A DNA stretch of 50,856 bases from Planctomycetia bacterium (GTDB lineage Bacteria; Planctomycetota; Planctomycetia; Pirellulales; Thermoguttaceae). The notes beneath the pieces were generated by a model. The model searched no databases, was not told where the DNA came from, and saw only the letters and a list, made by a program, of their open reading frames with translations. Positions within the stretch are counted from its first letter, which is position 1. Every line of letters begins with the position of its first letter. A program made the translations under genes and the position numbers. The stretch is taken from contig JAUNBK010000013.1 of NCBI GenBank assembly GCA_030527105.1, positions 1 to 50,856 on the forward strand, written 5' to 3'. This document shows positions 7,785-17,131 of the stretch, piece after piece.

Positions 7785-10076
7785 TTATTCCCACGGAGTC
7801 ACACTGATGATTCCAAGGTCAATATACTGCCCACCACGCGTCTGTTTGCAATGGATCGCAATCGTGTTTTTTCCGGGGCGCAGTGCCTTGGCGGCGTCGC
7901 CTTCGAGCGTGAAGTTGGTATAATCCGTGACGTACTCAGTGGCAGAGAATACTTTCACGCCATTAATGAAGACTTCCACATCCTCGTCGTGATAAAGTTT
8001 CAACGCGATTTGCGCCGCTTCATCCCATGCCGGGACGTCGATCGTTCGACGCAGCCAAATGTCCGACGAGTTCCACACCGTGCGGCACGTCGTGTTTGGT
8101 GTCATCTCCGTGCCAAATCCACCCTCGCCTTTTGCCCAAGCCGAATCGTCGAACGCCGCGCTCGTCCAGTCGTCAGCTGGCTTTTCGAACGTATAACTCC
8201 AAACCTGCCCTTTCGCGGCAGAGGTCGGAACCAGCGTTTTGACGATAGGCGCGGGCTTGTACAATTGGGCGTTGATTCGTGCAACGTTTTCGACTCCCAT
8301 CTTGTCCACCTTGCGGTCGTAGCTGAAGAGACCATTGACTTCGATCTCAACGTCCGTCGTCTGCGTGTAGACGGCAGCAGAGAGACCCTCATCAATGAGC
8401 GCGCGCAGACGAACGATAAGAGCATTGTAGCGATTCCGCAAATCTTCTTGATTTTGGAAGCTCACATAGCCCCAGTTGCCTTGCTTTTTCCACGCATTGT
8501 CCGGACACGGAAGACCAAGACCACCGAACTCGCCAAGGACAATCGCGCGATCTTCCTGAACGGCAGGACGATTGGGCCCCGGATAGCTATGCATGTCGAG
8601 CACGTCGCCGCAGTTTCGATCCGTCCAACCGCTCGCGCAGTCGACGAGTCGGGTAGGATCGTTCTCTTTCGTCCATTTGACCACATTCTGCGTGTCGAAT
8701 TGTCCCCAACCTTCGTTGAAGGGCACCCACATAACGATCGAGGGTGAGTTGCGGAGGGTGTCGATAATTTCTCCCCACTCGTGGTAGAAGTTCGCTTCGG
8801 ATTCTGGCTTGCGCGTGATGTCGGGCTGAGAGCCGCCGATGTATCGATCGCCGCTGGGCATATCCTGCCAGACCAGAAGTCCGAGCACGTCGCACCAATA
8901 ATAGAAACGTCGCGGCTCGACCTTTACGTGCTTGCGGAGCATATTGAAACCCATTTTTTTGGTGATTTCCAAGTCGAACTTGAGCGCTTCGTCCGTCGGC
9001 GCGGTATAAAGACCATCCGGCCACCAACCTTGGTCGAGTGGACCATATTGGAAGACAAACTTCTCGTTGAGAAGCATTCTCATGATGCCGTCCTCGGTCT
9101 TGCCGAGCGTGGAGGTACGCATTCCGAGATAGCTTTTCACGACGTCGAACGTTTTGCCCCCGTCCAGAAGTCGATACTCGACGGAATAGAGGTACGGATT
9201 GTTGGGCGTCCAGAAAATCGCGTTGTCAATTTTCCCAGCAGCGCAAAACGCTCCATCTTTCACGACCGCTTTCGTGTCGAGCGCAACGTTTCCCTCGGCA
9301 TCCTTCACGAGAATCGCAACCTGCGCCCCATCTTGCGCAACCGCTTTTCCACAAATCGCAACGCTCCCATCAATCGTCGGGACGAGCGCGCCGTCGACCT
9401 TCTTCGCGGCATAAGCGGCAGCGTTCAGGAGGTAGCCCTCTTTTGCGACCGGCTCAAGCCAGACACTTCCCCAAATGCCCGAGACGGGTGTGTACCAAAT
9501 CCCGCTCGGTTTGCGTACCTGCTTTCCGCGCGGCTGCCAGTTGGTGTCGGTGGGGTCCCACACCACGACGGTGAGATTTTGGACTCCATCCGCGTTGAGA
9601 TACTGCGTGATATCAAAGGCGAACGGGGCGTAGCCACCGACGTGCTTGCCGACGGACTTGCCGTTGACGAAGACTTCCGTCTGCCAGTCGACCGCCTCGA
9701 AGTGGATGAGGATATTTTTCCCTCCCCAACCTTCGGGGAGTTGGAACTCTCGCGAGTAAGTCATTTTGTTTTCTGGACCGACGTTTCGTTTGACGCCAGA
9801 GAGAGCGGACTCAACGGGGTACGGGACGAGGATTTTCCCAGCCCAATTGTTCGCGCCTTCCTTCGTTGGGGAGATGGCGAGATTCCACAAACCATTGAGC
9901 GAGAGCCAGTCGCCGCGCTCAAACTGCGGTCGAGGATATTCTGGCAACGGTGCGACAGGATCAACCTGTTCCGCCCATGGTGAGAGAATGGGATTTTCCT
10001 GAATTTTCCATTCTTGCGCATAAACGCTCCCGATGAGGGAGAATGCGAGCAATCCCACGAAAAAACTACGTTTCAT
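7785..10076 (-). CDS. Secreted family-2 glycoside hydrolase (beta-galactosidase/beta-glucuronidase superfamily)
   Basis: 763 residues with a cleavable signal peptide ([20 protein letters not shown]), so it acts in the periplasm or outside the cell. Domains follow in order: sugar-binding jelly roll (LNGLWNLAI about 61), Ig-like middle domain (about 190-330), TIM barrel (about 335-600) and a C-terminal beta-sandwich with [14 protein letters not shown]. Both GH2 catalytic residues are present: acid/base Glu455 in VPFNEGW and nucleophile Glu516 in LGEFGG. The substrate cannot be read from sequence; beta-galactoside, beta-glucuronide and beta-mannoside are all possible. AGGAG lies 6 nt before the start. 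It is paralogous to the inactive-looking copy at 320-2650 and divergent from the PEP-CTERM gene at 10436. Confidence 0.92.
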   Translation of the reverse strand: MKRSFFVGLLAFSLIGSVYAQEWKIQENPILSPWAEQVDPVAPLPEYPRPQFERGDWLSLNGLWNLAISPTKEGANNWAGKILVPYPVESALSGVKRNVGPENKMTYSREFQLPEGWGGKNILIHFEAVDWQTEVFVNGKSVGKHVGGYAPFAFDITQYLNADGVQNLTVVVWDPTDTNWQPRGKQVRKPSGIWYTPVSGIWGSVWLEPVAKEGYLLNAAAYAAKKVDGALVPTIDGSVAICGKAVAQDGAQVAILVKDAEGNVALDTKAVVKDGAFCAAGKIDNAIFWTPNNPYLYSVEYRLLDGGKTFDVVKSYLGMRTSTLGKTEDGIMRMLLNEKFVFQYGPLDQGWWPDGLYTAPTDEALKFDLEITKKMGFNMLRKHVKVEPRRFYYWCDVLGLLVWQDMPSGDRYIGGSQPDITRKPESEANFYHEWGEIIDTLRNSPSIVMWVPFNEGWGQFDTQNVVKWTKENDPTRLVDCASGWTDRNCGDVLDMHSYPGPNRPAVQEDRAIVLGEFGGLGLPCPDNAWKKQGNWGYVSFQNQEDLRNRYNALIVRLRALIDEGLSAAVYTQTTDVEIEVNGLFSYDRKVDKMGVENVARINAQLYKPAPIVKTLVPTSAAKGQVWSYTFEKPADDWTSAAFDDSAWAKGEGGFGTEMTPNTTCRTVWNSSDIWLRRTIDVPAWDEAAQIALKLYHDEDVEVFINGVKVFSATEYVTDYTNFTLEGDAAKALRPGKNTIAIHCKQTRGGQYIDLGIISVTPWE

Positions 10077-10435
10077 ATGGACTCCTAAAAGTTAAAAGTA
10101 GTGAAAAAAACCGACTCACCCATTTTAGCCGGATTTTCCTCAGAAAAAAAGGGGGGAGGCTGGGATTCGACAAATTTTTTGCCAGAAAAATAGAAAACAT
10201 CAGACCTTTGAGCCAATTCGACACCGGGAGAACCACTAAAATGTGAGGTATGTAGCGAACAGACTCGTTATTTTTTCATAAAATTGTCAAAATTTCCGCC
10301 TGTGCGACTTGACACACGTGTTATTTTGTGTAGAATGCACCTCATAGGGACGGGTCTTTGTTAGTGTTGTTTTGTACGGCTTGGAGTTTTTTACAGGCAG
10401 TTTTACCCCCCAAACCCACGGAAAGGTGGTAGTTT
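10077..10435. other. Divergent intergenic region
   Basis: 359 bp separate the GH2 gene (leftward) from the LamG/PEP-CTERM gene (rightward). A strong rightward promoter is present at 10309-10336. For the leftward gene only an isolated TAAAAT at 10122-10127 is seen, without a convincing -35. No RNA gene or operator was recognised. Confidence 0.5.
10309..10336 (+). promoter_or_regulatory. Promoter of the LamG/PEP-CTERM gene
   Basis: A perfect TTGACA (10309-10314) and TAGAAT (10331-10336) are separated by 16 bp. The implied leader is about 95 nt. Confidence 0.75.
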
Positions 10436-12799
10436 ATGCGCAGCATTTTTTTGTACTCAATTTTTGCCTCCACGTTCGTTTTTGTCTTGCCTGGTGCCTG
10501 CTGGGGTGAGGTGTTCGATCTCAAAACGGGTCGGATTCACTCCTACTCTTTCGATACAGATTATTCCGACGGTTTCGGAACTTCCGACGGCACGGCAACC
10601 GGCGCGGCAACGATCGCCACTGGCGGTCAGATAGGGGGATATCTCTCGCTGACGGGAGGATACGTGACGCTCGCGAATTCCACCGGAACCAATTTCGGCG
10701 TCAACAAAACTATGGGCGCTTCGATGTGGTCTCGAACGGCAGAAGCCGACAAATGGGCTATCCTGTTCGCCAACGGAGACTGGGAAAGTGGGGAAAACCA
10801 GGGTGTCCGATACTCAAATTGCTATGGGACATCTGGCGTGTACGGGACGAATATCAATGCTGCCGACGGAACCAATCGTATCGACTACCGAATCAAGAGC
10901 GTTTTTTCCACCAACTCGTGGCAGTTTCTTGGTTTTTCTCTCGATGTCGATGGCTATTCGTGGGTCTACTACGGTCGAAGCAACGGCTACTTCGTCTCCC
11001 TGCGTGGCGACGCAAGCTCCTTGGACGACACGGCATTGCAAACCTCCTATGCGTGGCACGTCGGCGCGGATGGCGTCAATAACCACGCCTACACGGGCGA
11101 CATTGATGAGCTTAACGTTTGGAACAGAGAGCTTACCCCTCAGCAAGCGTTTCGTTTGTATGCGGGTGGTCTCAAGGGCATGTCGACCGAACAAATTATC
11201 AATGCGACGGCTCCGACGACGACCATCCAGTCTGGCGCGTGGAACGACAACACGACGTGGAACGGCTCCTCCTCTCCTCTGGGGGGCGAGAGCGTCACGG
11301 TGGCACACGAAGTCACTTTTTCGAGCGACGCAACAATCATGTCGAACGTCACTCTCGTTGGCGGGGGGAAATTCAATTTCTCACCAACGAATTGGTTGAG
11401 TTTTAGCTCGATGAATTTCGTCCAAAATGGTGGCGAGACAGCTATCTCCTCCGACCTCTTCAATGTGGGGAATCACACGGGCGACGAAACGAACATCGTC
11501 GTCAACTCGGGTGCTTTCAGCGCTAATATCATGCGCCTCGCCTCGAATCGAAACAAGAACGACCAGACGAACATGAACGCTTCGCTCACACTTGCGGGGG
11601 ACTCGACGTTTTCGTCGAACTATTTCGTCGTTGGTTTCGGATCGGAAAATAAAGGATACGTCACGATTAAGAATTCCGCAGTCGTTAATTTCAACGCGCA
11701 GGTCGTGGCGGGCGTTCGTGATGGATATGGTGAGCTCAACATTCAGGACAACGCACAGGTCTCTTTCAGTGAGAAGCATGCGTATTTTGGTTCCCTTGGG
11801 GTTTCGAACGATAATTACTCCAATGGTGTGGCGGTCTTGAATGTTCGTGGCGGAAACGTCGAATTCAAAGGAAATCTCGTTTTAGGAGAAGGGGGTAACG
11901 CCTCGGGCACCTTCAATATGAGCGGCGGAACCGTTTCGGTCGTTAGCAACACGGAACTCAGCAGAGGGAACGGCTCAGGGATTCTGAATTTCTCTGGAGG
12001 CTCCGCGACGCTCAACTCCTTGCTCTTTGGGGGCGATTCCTCGACCAAGGCGGAATTGAACAGAATCGGTGGCTTGGGAACATTGAGCGCCTCGTCCATC
12101 ACGATGAGCACCGTTGGTGTCGCAAATTTCCTCATTGACGCCACTGGCATGTCGGCGCTCAACGTCTCAGGAACGGCAAACTTGGCAGGGACGGTTGCTG
12201 CCAAAAATCGTGGTGGATTGGGACTCACCACCGCGTCGGAGTATTGTTTGATCGAAGCCGACGCTGGGATTTCGAATTTCACTGCCACAGACGACGCACT
12301 TTGGAACACTCGAGGAGACACGAATCAAATTTGGGGCTTTTTGAATCCGTTGCGAAAGGTTGCTGATTTCGCGATAGTTGACGGAACGCAGACACTCAAT
12401 TTTCCAGACACGCTCACGACGGGATGGTTCTCGCTCCCCGAGGCAGAAGGGAAAATTGCAAATGTCGAGCTTATCTTGGACACGATGCCTGACGCCACTC
12501 AAGCGGATTTGTTCCTGGAGTGGCTATCCAGCGGTCTTTTCGAAGAAGGCACACAGGATTTATCCTACACCGAAGATGGCGTCGCGCTCTCTGGGATAGC
12601 TTTGAGCGATACGCTCTTTTTATCGTGGGACCTTGAGCAATTTAACTCTTTGAACGCGACGGCGTTTGCGTTTTCGGGATTGAATTTGGAGATGACCAAC
12701 GCTGTTCCAGAGCCATCGACATGGGCGCTCGTTTTGTTGGGAGCGGCAGGATTGGCGGGACTGCACGTACGAAATTCCCGCCGCAAGTTGAGCGCATGA
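10436..12799 (+). CDS. LamG-domain surface protein with PEP-CTERM sorting tail
   Basis: 787 residues. A signal peptide (about 1-24) is followed by a LamG/concanavalin-A-like domain (about 35-235) that ends with the usual ELTPQQAFRLYAGGL. A long Ser/Thr/Gly/Asn-rich repetitive region follows (about 240-600). It has alternating short strands such as GGKFNFSP and SGGSATLNS and looks like a beta-helix or autotransporter-like passenger. The tail VPEPSTWALVLLGAAGLAGL plus a basic end is a classic PEP-CTERM signal, which implies export and exosortase processing. No exosortase is in this window. AAGGTGG precedes the ATG. It probably binds or decorates extracellular carbohydrate, which is inference. 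Confidence 0.87.
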   Translation: MRSIFLYSIFASTFVFVLPGACWGEVFDLKTGRIHSYSFDTDYSDGFGTSDGTATGAATIATGGQIGGYLSLTGGYVTLANSTGTNFGVNKTMGASMWSRTAEADKWAILFANGDWESGENQGVRYSNCYGTSGVYGTNINAADGTNRIDYRIKSVFSTNSWQFLGFSLDVDGYSWVYYGRSNGYFVSLRGDASSLDDTALQTSYAWHVGADGVNNHAYTGDIDELNVWNRELTPQQAFRLYAGGLKGMSTEQIINATAPTTTIQSGAWNDNTTWNGSSSPLGGESVTVAHEVTFSSDATIMSNVTLVGGGKFNFSPTNWLSFSSMNFVQNGGETAISSDLFNVGNHTGDETNIVVNSGAFSANIMRLASNRNKNDQTNMNASLTLAGDSTFSSNYFVVGFGSENKGYVTIKNSAVVNFNAQVVAGVRDGYGELNIQDNAQVSFSEKHAYFGSLGVSNDNYSNGVAVLNVRGGNVEFKGNLVLGEGGNASGTFNMSGGTVSVVSNTELSRGNGSGILNFSGGSATLNSLLFGGDSSTKAELNRIGGLGTLSASSITMSTVGVANFLIDATGMSALNVSGTANLAGTVAAKNRGGLGLTTASEYCLIEADAGISNFTATDDALWNTRGDTNQIWGFLNPLRKVADFAIVDGTQTLNFPDTLTTGWFSLPEAEGKIANVELILDTMPDATQADLFLEWLSSGLFEEGTQDLSYTEDGVALSGIALSDTLFLSWDLEQFNSLNATAFAFSGLNLEMTNAVPEPSTWALVLLGAAGLAGLHVRNSRRKLSA

Positions 12800-12848
12800 G
12801 ATAAGAGGTGCCCTTAAAAAACTGGGCGCCAAATTTCGCCAAGATTAT

Positions 12849-12891
12849 AAAAAAAGCGCGGAATCGTCGAACGGTCCCGCGCTCATTTTTT
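12849..12891. terminator. Bidirectional terminator between convergent genes
   Basis: GCGCGG (12856-12861) pairs with CCGCGC (12877-12882). The stem is flanked by a T7 run on the minus strand (12849-12855) and T6 on the plus strand (12885-12891). It can serve both the PEP-CTERM gene and the Cys-rich gene. Confidence 0.75.
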
Positions 12892-12907
12892 GATTACGAA
12901 TCACGCC

Positions 12908-13432
12908 TTATCGAGCGCAACCGCAATCCGAGGAGGTGGAGTAGACTCCGCCATAATTGTTGTAGCTATTGTAGCTATTGTAGCCGTTGTAGCCATTATA
13001 CCCGTTGGAATAGGTCGTTCCGTAGGAAGTGGCGCACGGGTCGCAGCAATCGTTCGTTCTGTAGTTGTAGTTATTGTAGCAGCAACGCGCTCTTCTCCAA
13101 GCGTGTCGCCTCTTCCAACGCCAGCAGTGCTTTCGATGGCAGCAACGCTCGACACAGACCGGCTGGCAGACAGGCTGACAGGCAGGCTCGCACGCCGGGA
13201 GGCACACGGGCGCACACGCTGGAGCGCAAGCAGGCTCGCACGCCGGGGCGCAGTTGCCGTTAGAATAATTACCATTGGAATAGTTGCCGTTGATAACGCC
13301 GTTGGAGTAGAGAGCTCCGTTGCTGTAGGTTCCGTTCTCACCCTGAGTGGGGAATTCGGTGGCAGCCGGTGTTCCATTTCCGTTGGTGATGGTCTCTCTA
13401 CATAGACTCCCTCTCGATAGTCTCTGCCCCAT
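12908..13432 (-). CDS. Cys-rich, low-complexity secreted-type protein (downstream frame)
   Basis: The 174-residue open frame contains YSNG repeats, then a run of C-x-P-A-C units (CAPACEPACAPACAPVC), a basic Cys/His/Arg segment and a C-terminal Asn/Tyr/Gly tract (YNGYNGYNSYNSYNNY). Such Cys-Pro and Tyr/Asn-rich proteins are seen in planctomycetes, but their role is unknown; a structural or wall role is speculation. The frame lacks a signal peptide. One is encoded immediately upstream in another frame (13398-13619) overlapping by 35 nt. Either the two are one gene interrupted by a frame change, or this frame starts at 13432 by coupling, with GAGG 6 nt before the ATG. Confidence 0.6.
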   Translation of the reverse strand: MGQRLSRGSLCRETITNGNGTPAATEFPTQGENGTYSNGALYSNGVINGNYSNGNYSNGNCAPACEPACAPACAPVCLPACEPACQPVCQPVCVERCCHRKHCWRWKRRHAWRRARCCYNNYNYRTNDCCDPCATSYGTTYSNGYNGYNGYNSYNSYNNYGGVYSTSSDCGCAR

Positions 13433-13619
13433 TGGCGACCTCAGCGGGTTTGTTCGTCACAATGGACAACGTCTCTTCCGTCGTTTCGCTCGCCCACGCA
13501 TTCCTCGAAACGGAATCGTGCGTCGCGGCATTCACTCCCTGAGTTCCTACAAAGAACAAACCTGCAAGAAACAGGGCGCAAAACCCTAAACTCTTCTTCA
13601 TCTTTTGAAATCCTTCCAT
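13398..13619 (-). CDS. Signal-peptide-bearing N-terminal frame of the Cys-rich protein
   Basis: 73 codons starting MEGFQK, with a more likely start at MKKSLGFCALFLAGLFFVGT giving a normal signal peptide ending near NAATHD. The frame stops (ATG TAG) at 13398. The Cys-rich frame is already open there in the +1 register. A single-base difference near 13395-13405 would join signal peptide and Cys-rich body into one secreted protein of about 230 residues. As written it would make only a small secreted peptide. A good promoter lies upstream. Confidence 0.6.
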   Translation of the reverse strand: MEGFQKMKKSLGFCALFLAGLFFVGTQGVNAATHDSVSRNAWASETTEETLSIVTNKPAEVANGAETIERESM

Positions 13620-13696
13620 AAAAATAGTTCGTGATACATCAACTCTTGGGCTACGAGATTTTTTAATGGCGGTGTTCTATCTCGATTCCCGCTTCA

Positions 13697-13725
13697 ATTA
13701 TAGCAGGGGAGTCTAGAGAGTTCAA
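13697..13725 (-). promoter_or_regulatory. Promoter of the Cys-rich protein gene
   Basis: TTGAAC (13720-13725) and a perfect TATAAT (13697-13702) are separated by 17 bp on the minus strand. The promoter argues that the split gene is transcribed. Confidence 0.7.
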
Positions 13726-13758
13726 AAGAACGGAGAAAAAGAGAGATGTCTCAACAAA

Positions 13759-13799
13759 CCGAGAGCCGTGCGGTGGAAGACCCGCGCCCCGGCTCTCGG
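13759..13799. terminator. Terminator hairpin after the EEP-like gene
   Basis: CCGAGAGCC and GGCTCTCGG form a perfect 9-bp stem 22 nt after the stop of the 13821-15167 gene. It is followed by TTTGTT on the minus strand. Confidence 0.65.
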
Positions 13800-13820
13800 T
13801 TATTATTTTGGCGGGGAAAA

Positions 13821-15167
13821 CTATTTTTTCCCACCTTCCCAAATGGAGAAAATTCCCCAAACAGGGTGCTGGTCGAAAGGAATGCCCCCGGTGCGTTTTG
13901 GCAGCTCTGCCAAGTTCCAGACACCACCGTCGATAAACTCGCATGTGGCATTCGGCAGGAACGCGATATTTTCCGACGTGAGTTGGTACTTTCCCCACGT
14001 ATTTGTCGGCAGACCTTCTACCGACCAAGAGAGGTTTTTCTCAAAGCCTTTTCGAATAGTAACTTTGTCGGGATCTATACCCCAATGTCCCATGAGAATG
14101 ACGTCGTCCTCCTTGTTTTGTGGAATTCCGGCATTCTTCTGGGAGCTTTCGGCAGCCGTCTCCTTCGCGGTACGAATCACGTCCGGCACATACTGAATCT
14201 CGTTAGCCTCGTAGGTTGGGAAAAGATTCATATTCACGGCGATAAACGTGAACGCATCCTCTGGCGGAGCCTTTTTCACTCGAAATTTTGCCGCCAAAGG
14301 TCGGAATACGAAAGGCTTCCCTTCGTACCCGACGTAAAATACCGCATGACGATCAACTTCCATGGTCGTGGAGTCATAAATGAACGCAGGCACCGGGTCG
14401 TTCATGTTCTGATTTTGAGGGAAAATGGCGACGTGGCGAAACTGGCGCCCCGTCTTCTCCGTGAGACGCGACGTCAACTCATCAAGCATACGAGGCGACG
14501 AGGTATACACCCCTTGAACCGCCACGAGATCGAACTGCGCCAACACGAAAAGCAATTCCTCCAATAGCCCGGGGTACTTCAAATCCTTGTCGTCCCACGG
14601 ATCAATGTTGAACGACCCGAAAAGGACGGAATCCTTTTCCTCATGGAAGCGACGGAAGGTCACCTTGCGACCAGGTCTCGGGTCATCTCCCGATCTTGCC
14701 GCTTCGAGAGACTCGGTGAGATGATCAACAGCAGCCGCCGATCCCACCGCTGGCTGCCCGTCCGCCGTCTGCGACTCTGGAGCATCTTTTAAATCCGTAG
14801 TCAAAACGGGAATATCGAGCGACTCATGCTCTATGGATTGCCGTCCGACGGAGTGGGTTCGTGGCGGCATTCCGCCCGCCGCAACCTCCTCTTCCTCCTC
14901 ACCTTCCTTCTTAGGGATAAGTTTCATGGCATTTTTCAACCCAAGTTCCGTGACACCAACCACGCCGTTCTTGTGTTGCAATCGCTCATCTTCGCCTAAC
15001 TCTGGAGGATATGCAGGTATATCCGTCTGCTGATCCTTCGCTTTCGAGGTGATGACGATTCGCTCAAGGTTGCTTGTGTCCTTCCACATGAAAACATCAA
15101 AGTGACACGTCGAAAAGACGTACCCTACAACCATCAAAAATAAGGCAATCGGAATATATTTTAACAT
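13821..15167 (-). CDS. Endonuclease/exonuclease/phosphatase-fold protein with degenerate active site
   Basis: 448 residues. An N-terminal hydrophobic anchor (MLKYIPIALFLMVVGYVF) is followed by a charged, disordered linker with a Glu run and a C-terminal EEP (DNase I-like) fold. Landmarks are recognisable but altered. FNIDPWDD stands at the first strand, and VAVQGVY replaces the usual Q-E-V Mg-binding Glu. MGHWGID replaces the usual GDFN, and FDQHPVWG replaces the SDH-P motif with the Asp and Ser displaced. Nuclease or phosphatase activity is therefore doubtful, and a binding role is inferred. The start at 15167 has GGGAG 9 nt upstream; an ATG at 15209 has none. The gene has its own promoter and terminator. 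Confidence 0.7.
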   Translation of the reverse strand: MLKYIPIALFLMVVGYVFSTCHFDVFMWKDTSNLERIVITSKAKDQQTDIPAYPPELGEDERLQHKNGVVGVTELGLKNAMKLIPKKEGEEEEEVAAGGMPPRTHSVGRQSIEHESLDIPVLTTDLKDAPESQTADGQPAVGSAAAVDHLTESLEAARSGDDPRPGRKVTFRRFHEEKDSVLFGSFNIDPWDDKDLKYPGLLEELLFVLAQFDLVAVQGVYTSSPRMLDELTSRLTEKTGRQFRHVAIFPQNQNMNDPVPAFIYDSTTMEVDRHAVFYVGYEGKPFVFRPLAAKFRVKKAPPEDAFTFIAVNMNLFPTYEANEIQYVPDVIRTAKETAAESSQKNAGIPQNKEDDVILMGHWGIDPDKVTIRKGFEKNLSWSVEGLPTNTWGKYQLTSENIAFLPNATCEFIDGGVWNLAELPKRTGGIPFDQHPVWGIFSIWEGGKK

Positions 15168-15236
15168 AATAACGCACTCCCGCTTCACAATTATACAGGG
15201 GATGAACATGTTCTAGCAATGTTTGCAGTACAACCC

Positions 15237-15265
15237 ATTCTACCATAAGAATTGTCAAAAGGCAA
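15237..15265 (-). promoter_or_regulatory. Candidate promoter of the EEP-like gene
   Basis: TTGCCT (15260-15265) and TAGAAT (15237-15242) on the minus strand are separated by 17 bp, about 70 nt before the start codon. Confidence 0.55.
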
Positions 15266-15409
15266 GTAGTTTCACAGAATTTTTTTGGAAAGATCTTTAA
15301 TCTTTTTTTGGAAGTTCTGATTGTAGGGATTGTGAGGATTTTAACGCCTGAAAAAATTGGAGACACTGGCTGCGTGGGGGAGCTTTCGCGATATTCTCGT
15401 TCCGCCAAC

Positions 15410-17116
15410 TCACTCCTGCACGCTTCGCGCCGCTGTGTCACTCCCAACAAACGTGTGGAACGGAACGTGTTGGGTATAATTTTGGAAATCGCTTCTATTC
15501 AACAAAACGCACGACGTTATAATCGTGGCAAAAATGAGAATCAAAACGCCATACACAACGCGTTTGCTCAGTGGGATTCCGAGAAGGGTGGCGATTAGGG
15601 TGAAAAAGGCAAGGCAGCCCGCGAGCGCGAAGATTTCCGTGCCGCAGATCTCGAGCATGTTTCGGACGGAATAGCGATAAATCATGTAGATTTGCGGATG
15701 ATTGCGCTCCAAACGCCACTGCCCGTCGTACACCAACGGGAGCAATGGTCTCATGCGGTGGAGCAGATCCTTCCCATCTTTCGATTCGTCAATAATGTTC
15801 GGCAAAATTTCGACCGCCCGACCCATAACATCGAGGCTGTCTCCATAGGATTCCTCATGAAAGAGCGATGAAATGCGCAGCAATCGACTCATCTCGTCCA
15901 AGCGCAACGCCTTCTCCTCTTGCATGTTCGAGAGGTGCGTGCTCAATAAACACTCCAACGCGAGGGACCGAAACTCCGTAAGCTCCTCGACTTGCTCAGC
16001 AGAGAGTTTTTTCTCGTCTCGCAACGCAAGAAAAACGTCGTCTTCCTTTGGGTTCGGCACCTCCATGGAAAAAAACTCGACTCCCGCGCCGGGCAAAGGA
16101 GGCGGCTCCCAAAAATCTGGACGACTCACCTTCTCCGCAAGCGCGTCCAACTCGGGGAGAAGATGCGCGCGCAATGACTCCAACTCCTCCTTCGCAACGG
16201 CAGGGATTCGATAGATCATCTGGTGCTCCAAAATAAGCGGATGGCTCGCCCCATAATACACGAGATAAACATCGAAAAGACCCGACGACGCCTCGGGAAG
16301 AGTGAGGGAAAACTTTTGAGACGCCCGACTCATCACGACGGGACGACACGCAACGAGCGACTCGCCCGACCAAACGCCCAGCATGAGGGGCTGGCGCTCG
16401 AGCGAACACGAAACTTGAAACGTCGGCTCCTCATCGTGCCGCAACACTCGCGGCGTGGGCAAAAGCTGCGTCATTAAATGCGTGCGTTCGAACGGAATGT
16501 CGTTTTCCCAAAAGGAAGGCGACTCAAACGAGACATTGCGCACAGGGAGCGCCTCGAGACTGACGTCGAGCAACGACGGAACGAGCGGCGGGGCTGGTGC
16601 CTTTTTCACGTGGATTTTCCCTTGGAACTCGTCGTTCGTCGAAGAAATTCGCACCGAAACGCACCGTTCGATCTCTTCAATGTCGTTGGGAATCCTCACG
16701 TCGAGCACTCCGTACTTGTTCGTCTTTTCGCGATGGCTCCAGCGCGACACGCCAGAGGAGTCCAACAGCGCAACCTCAAGCTGCGTGTTGGGAAGCATGG
16801 ATCCATAAGGTCGCCTCGCTTCAATATGATAAGCGCACGTCGAAAACGGGGCGGCACCACCCTGCCCCTCGACGAAAATAGTCTGTGGACCAAACGCCTG
16901 GAGGCGAATAGCGTCGTCAGGAATAGCCGTTTCTTGCAACTCGGAAAAAACGTATCCGACCAGCGCAAAAAGGGACACGGAAATCGCAATGACGATCATC
17001 ATCGCGTTCGCGCGCAAATCCCACGCATGGTCCCTCCACCACTGAAGCGGTCGAATTTTGAGCGACCGTCGATAGAGATGGACGTACGCCTGTTGAAAAA
17101 AACGGCCGATATCCAT
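15410..17116 (-). CDS. Membrane protein with extracytoplasmic Ig-like region, unknown function
   Basis: 568 residues. A cytoplasmic N-terminus leads to one helix near 38-58 (AMMIVIAISVSLFALVGYVF). A large extracytoplasmic part of beta-rich character follows (QTIFVEGQGGAAPFSTCAYH, then FDVYLVYYGASHPLI), with an alpha-helical Glu/Leu-rich part (about 300-460). Two helices lie at about 490-540. The beta segments resemble macroglobulin-like or bacterial Ig-like domains, but I do not recognise a family. GGAGGAG precedes the start by 3 nt. It begins 15 nt after the metY stop codon, so the two are probably co-transcribed, although no functional link to methionine synthesis is apparent. Confidence 0.7.
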   Translation of the reverse strand: MDIGRFFQQAYVHLYRRSLKIRPLQWWRDHAWDLRANAMMIVIAISVSLFALVGYVFSELQETAIPDDAIRLQAFGPQTIFVEGQGGAAPFSTCAYHIEARRPYGSMLPNTQLEVALLDSSGVSRWSHREKTNKYGVLDVRIPNDIEEIERCVSVRISSTNDEFQGKIHVKKAPAPPLVPSLLDVSLEALPVRNVSFESPSFWENDIPFERTHLMTQLLPTPRVLRHDEEPTFQVSCSLERQPLMLGVWSGESLVACRPVVMSRASQKFSLTLPEASSGLFDVYLVYYGASHPLILEHQMIYRIPAVAKEELESLRAHLLPELDALAEKVSRPDFWEPPPLPGAGVEFFSMEVPNPKEDDVFLALRDEKKLSAEQVEELTEFRSLALECLLSTHLSNMQEEKALRLDEMSRLLRISSLFHEESYGDSLDVMGRAVEILPNIIDESKDGKDLLHRMRPLLPLVYDGQWRLERNHPQIYMIYRYSVRNMLEICGTEIFALAGCLAFFTLIATLLGIPLSKRVVYGVLILIFATIITSCVLLNRSDFQNYTQHVPFHTFVGSDTAARSVQE

Positions 17117-17131
17117 ATTCTCCTCCCAAAA

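Noticed and set aside
8781..9983. 400-codon plus-strand frame
   Set aside because: It is antisense to the intact GH2 gene with no recognisable features.
13150..13260. Short repeated units suggesting a CRISPR or tandem array
   Set aside because: They are codon repeats of the C-x-P-A-C segment inside a protein frame, with no spacers.
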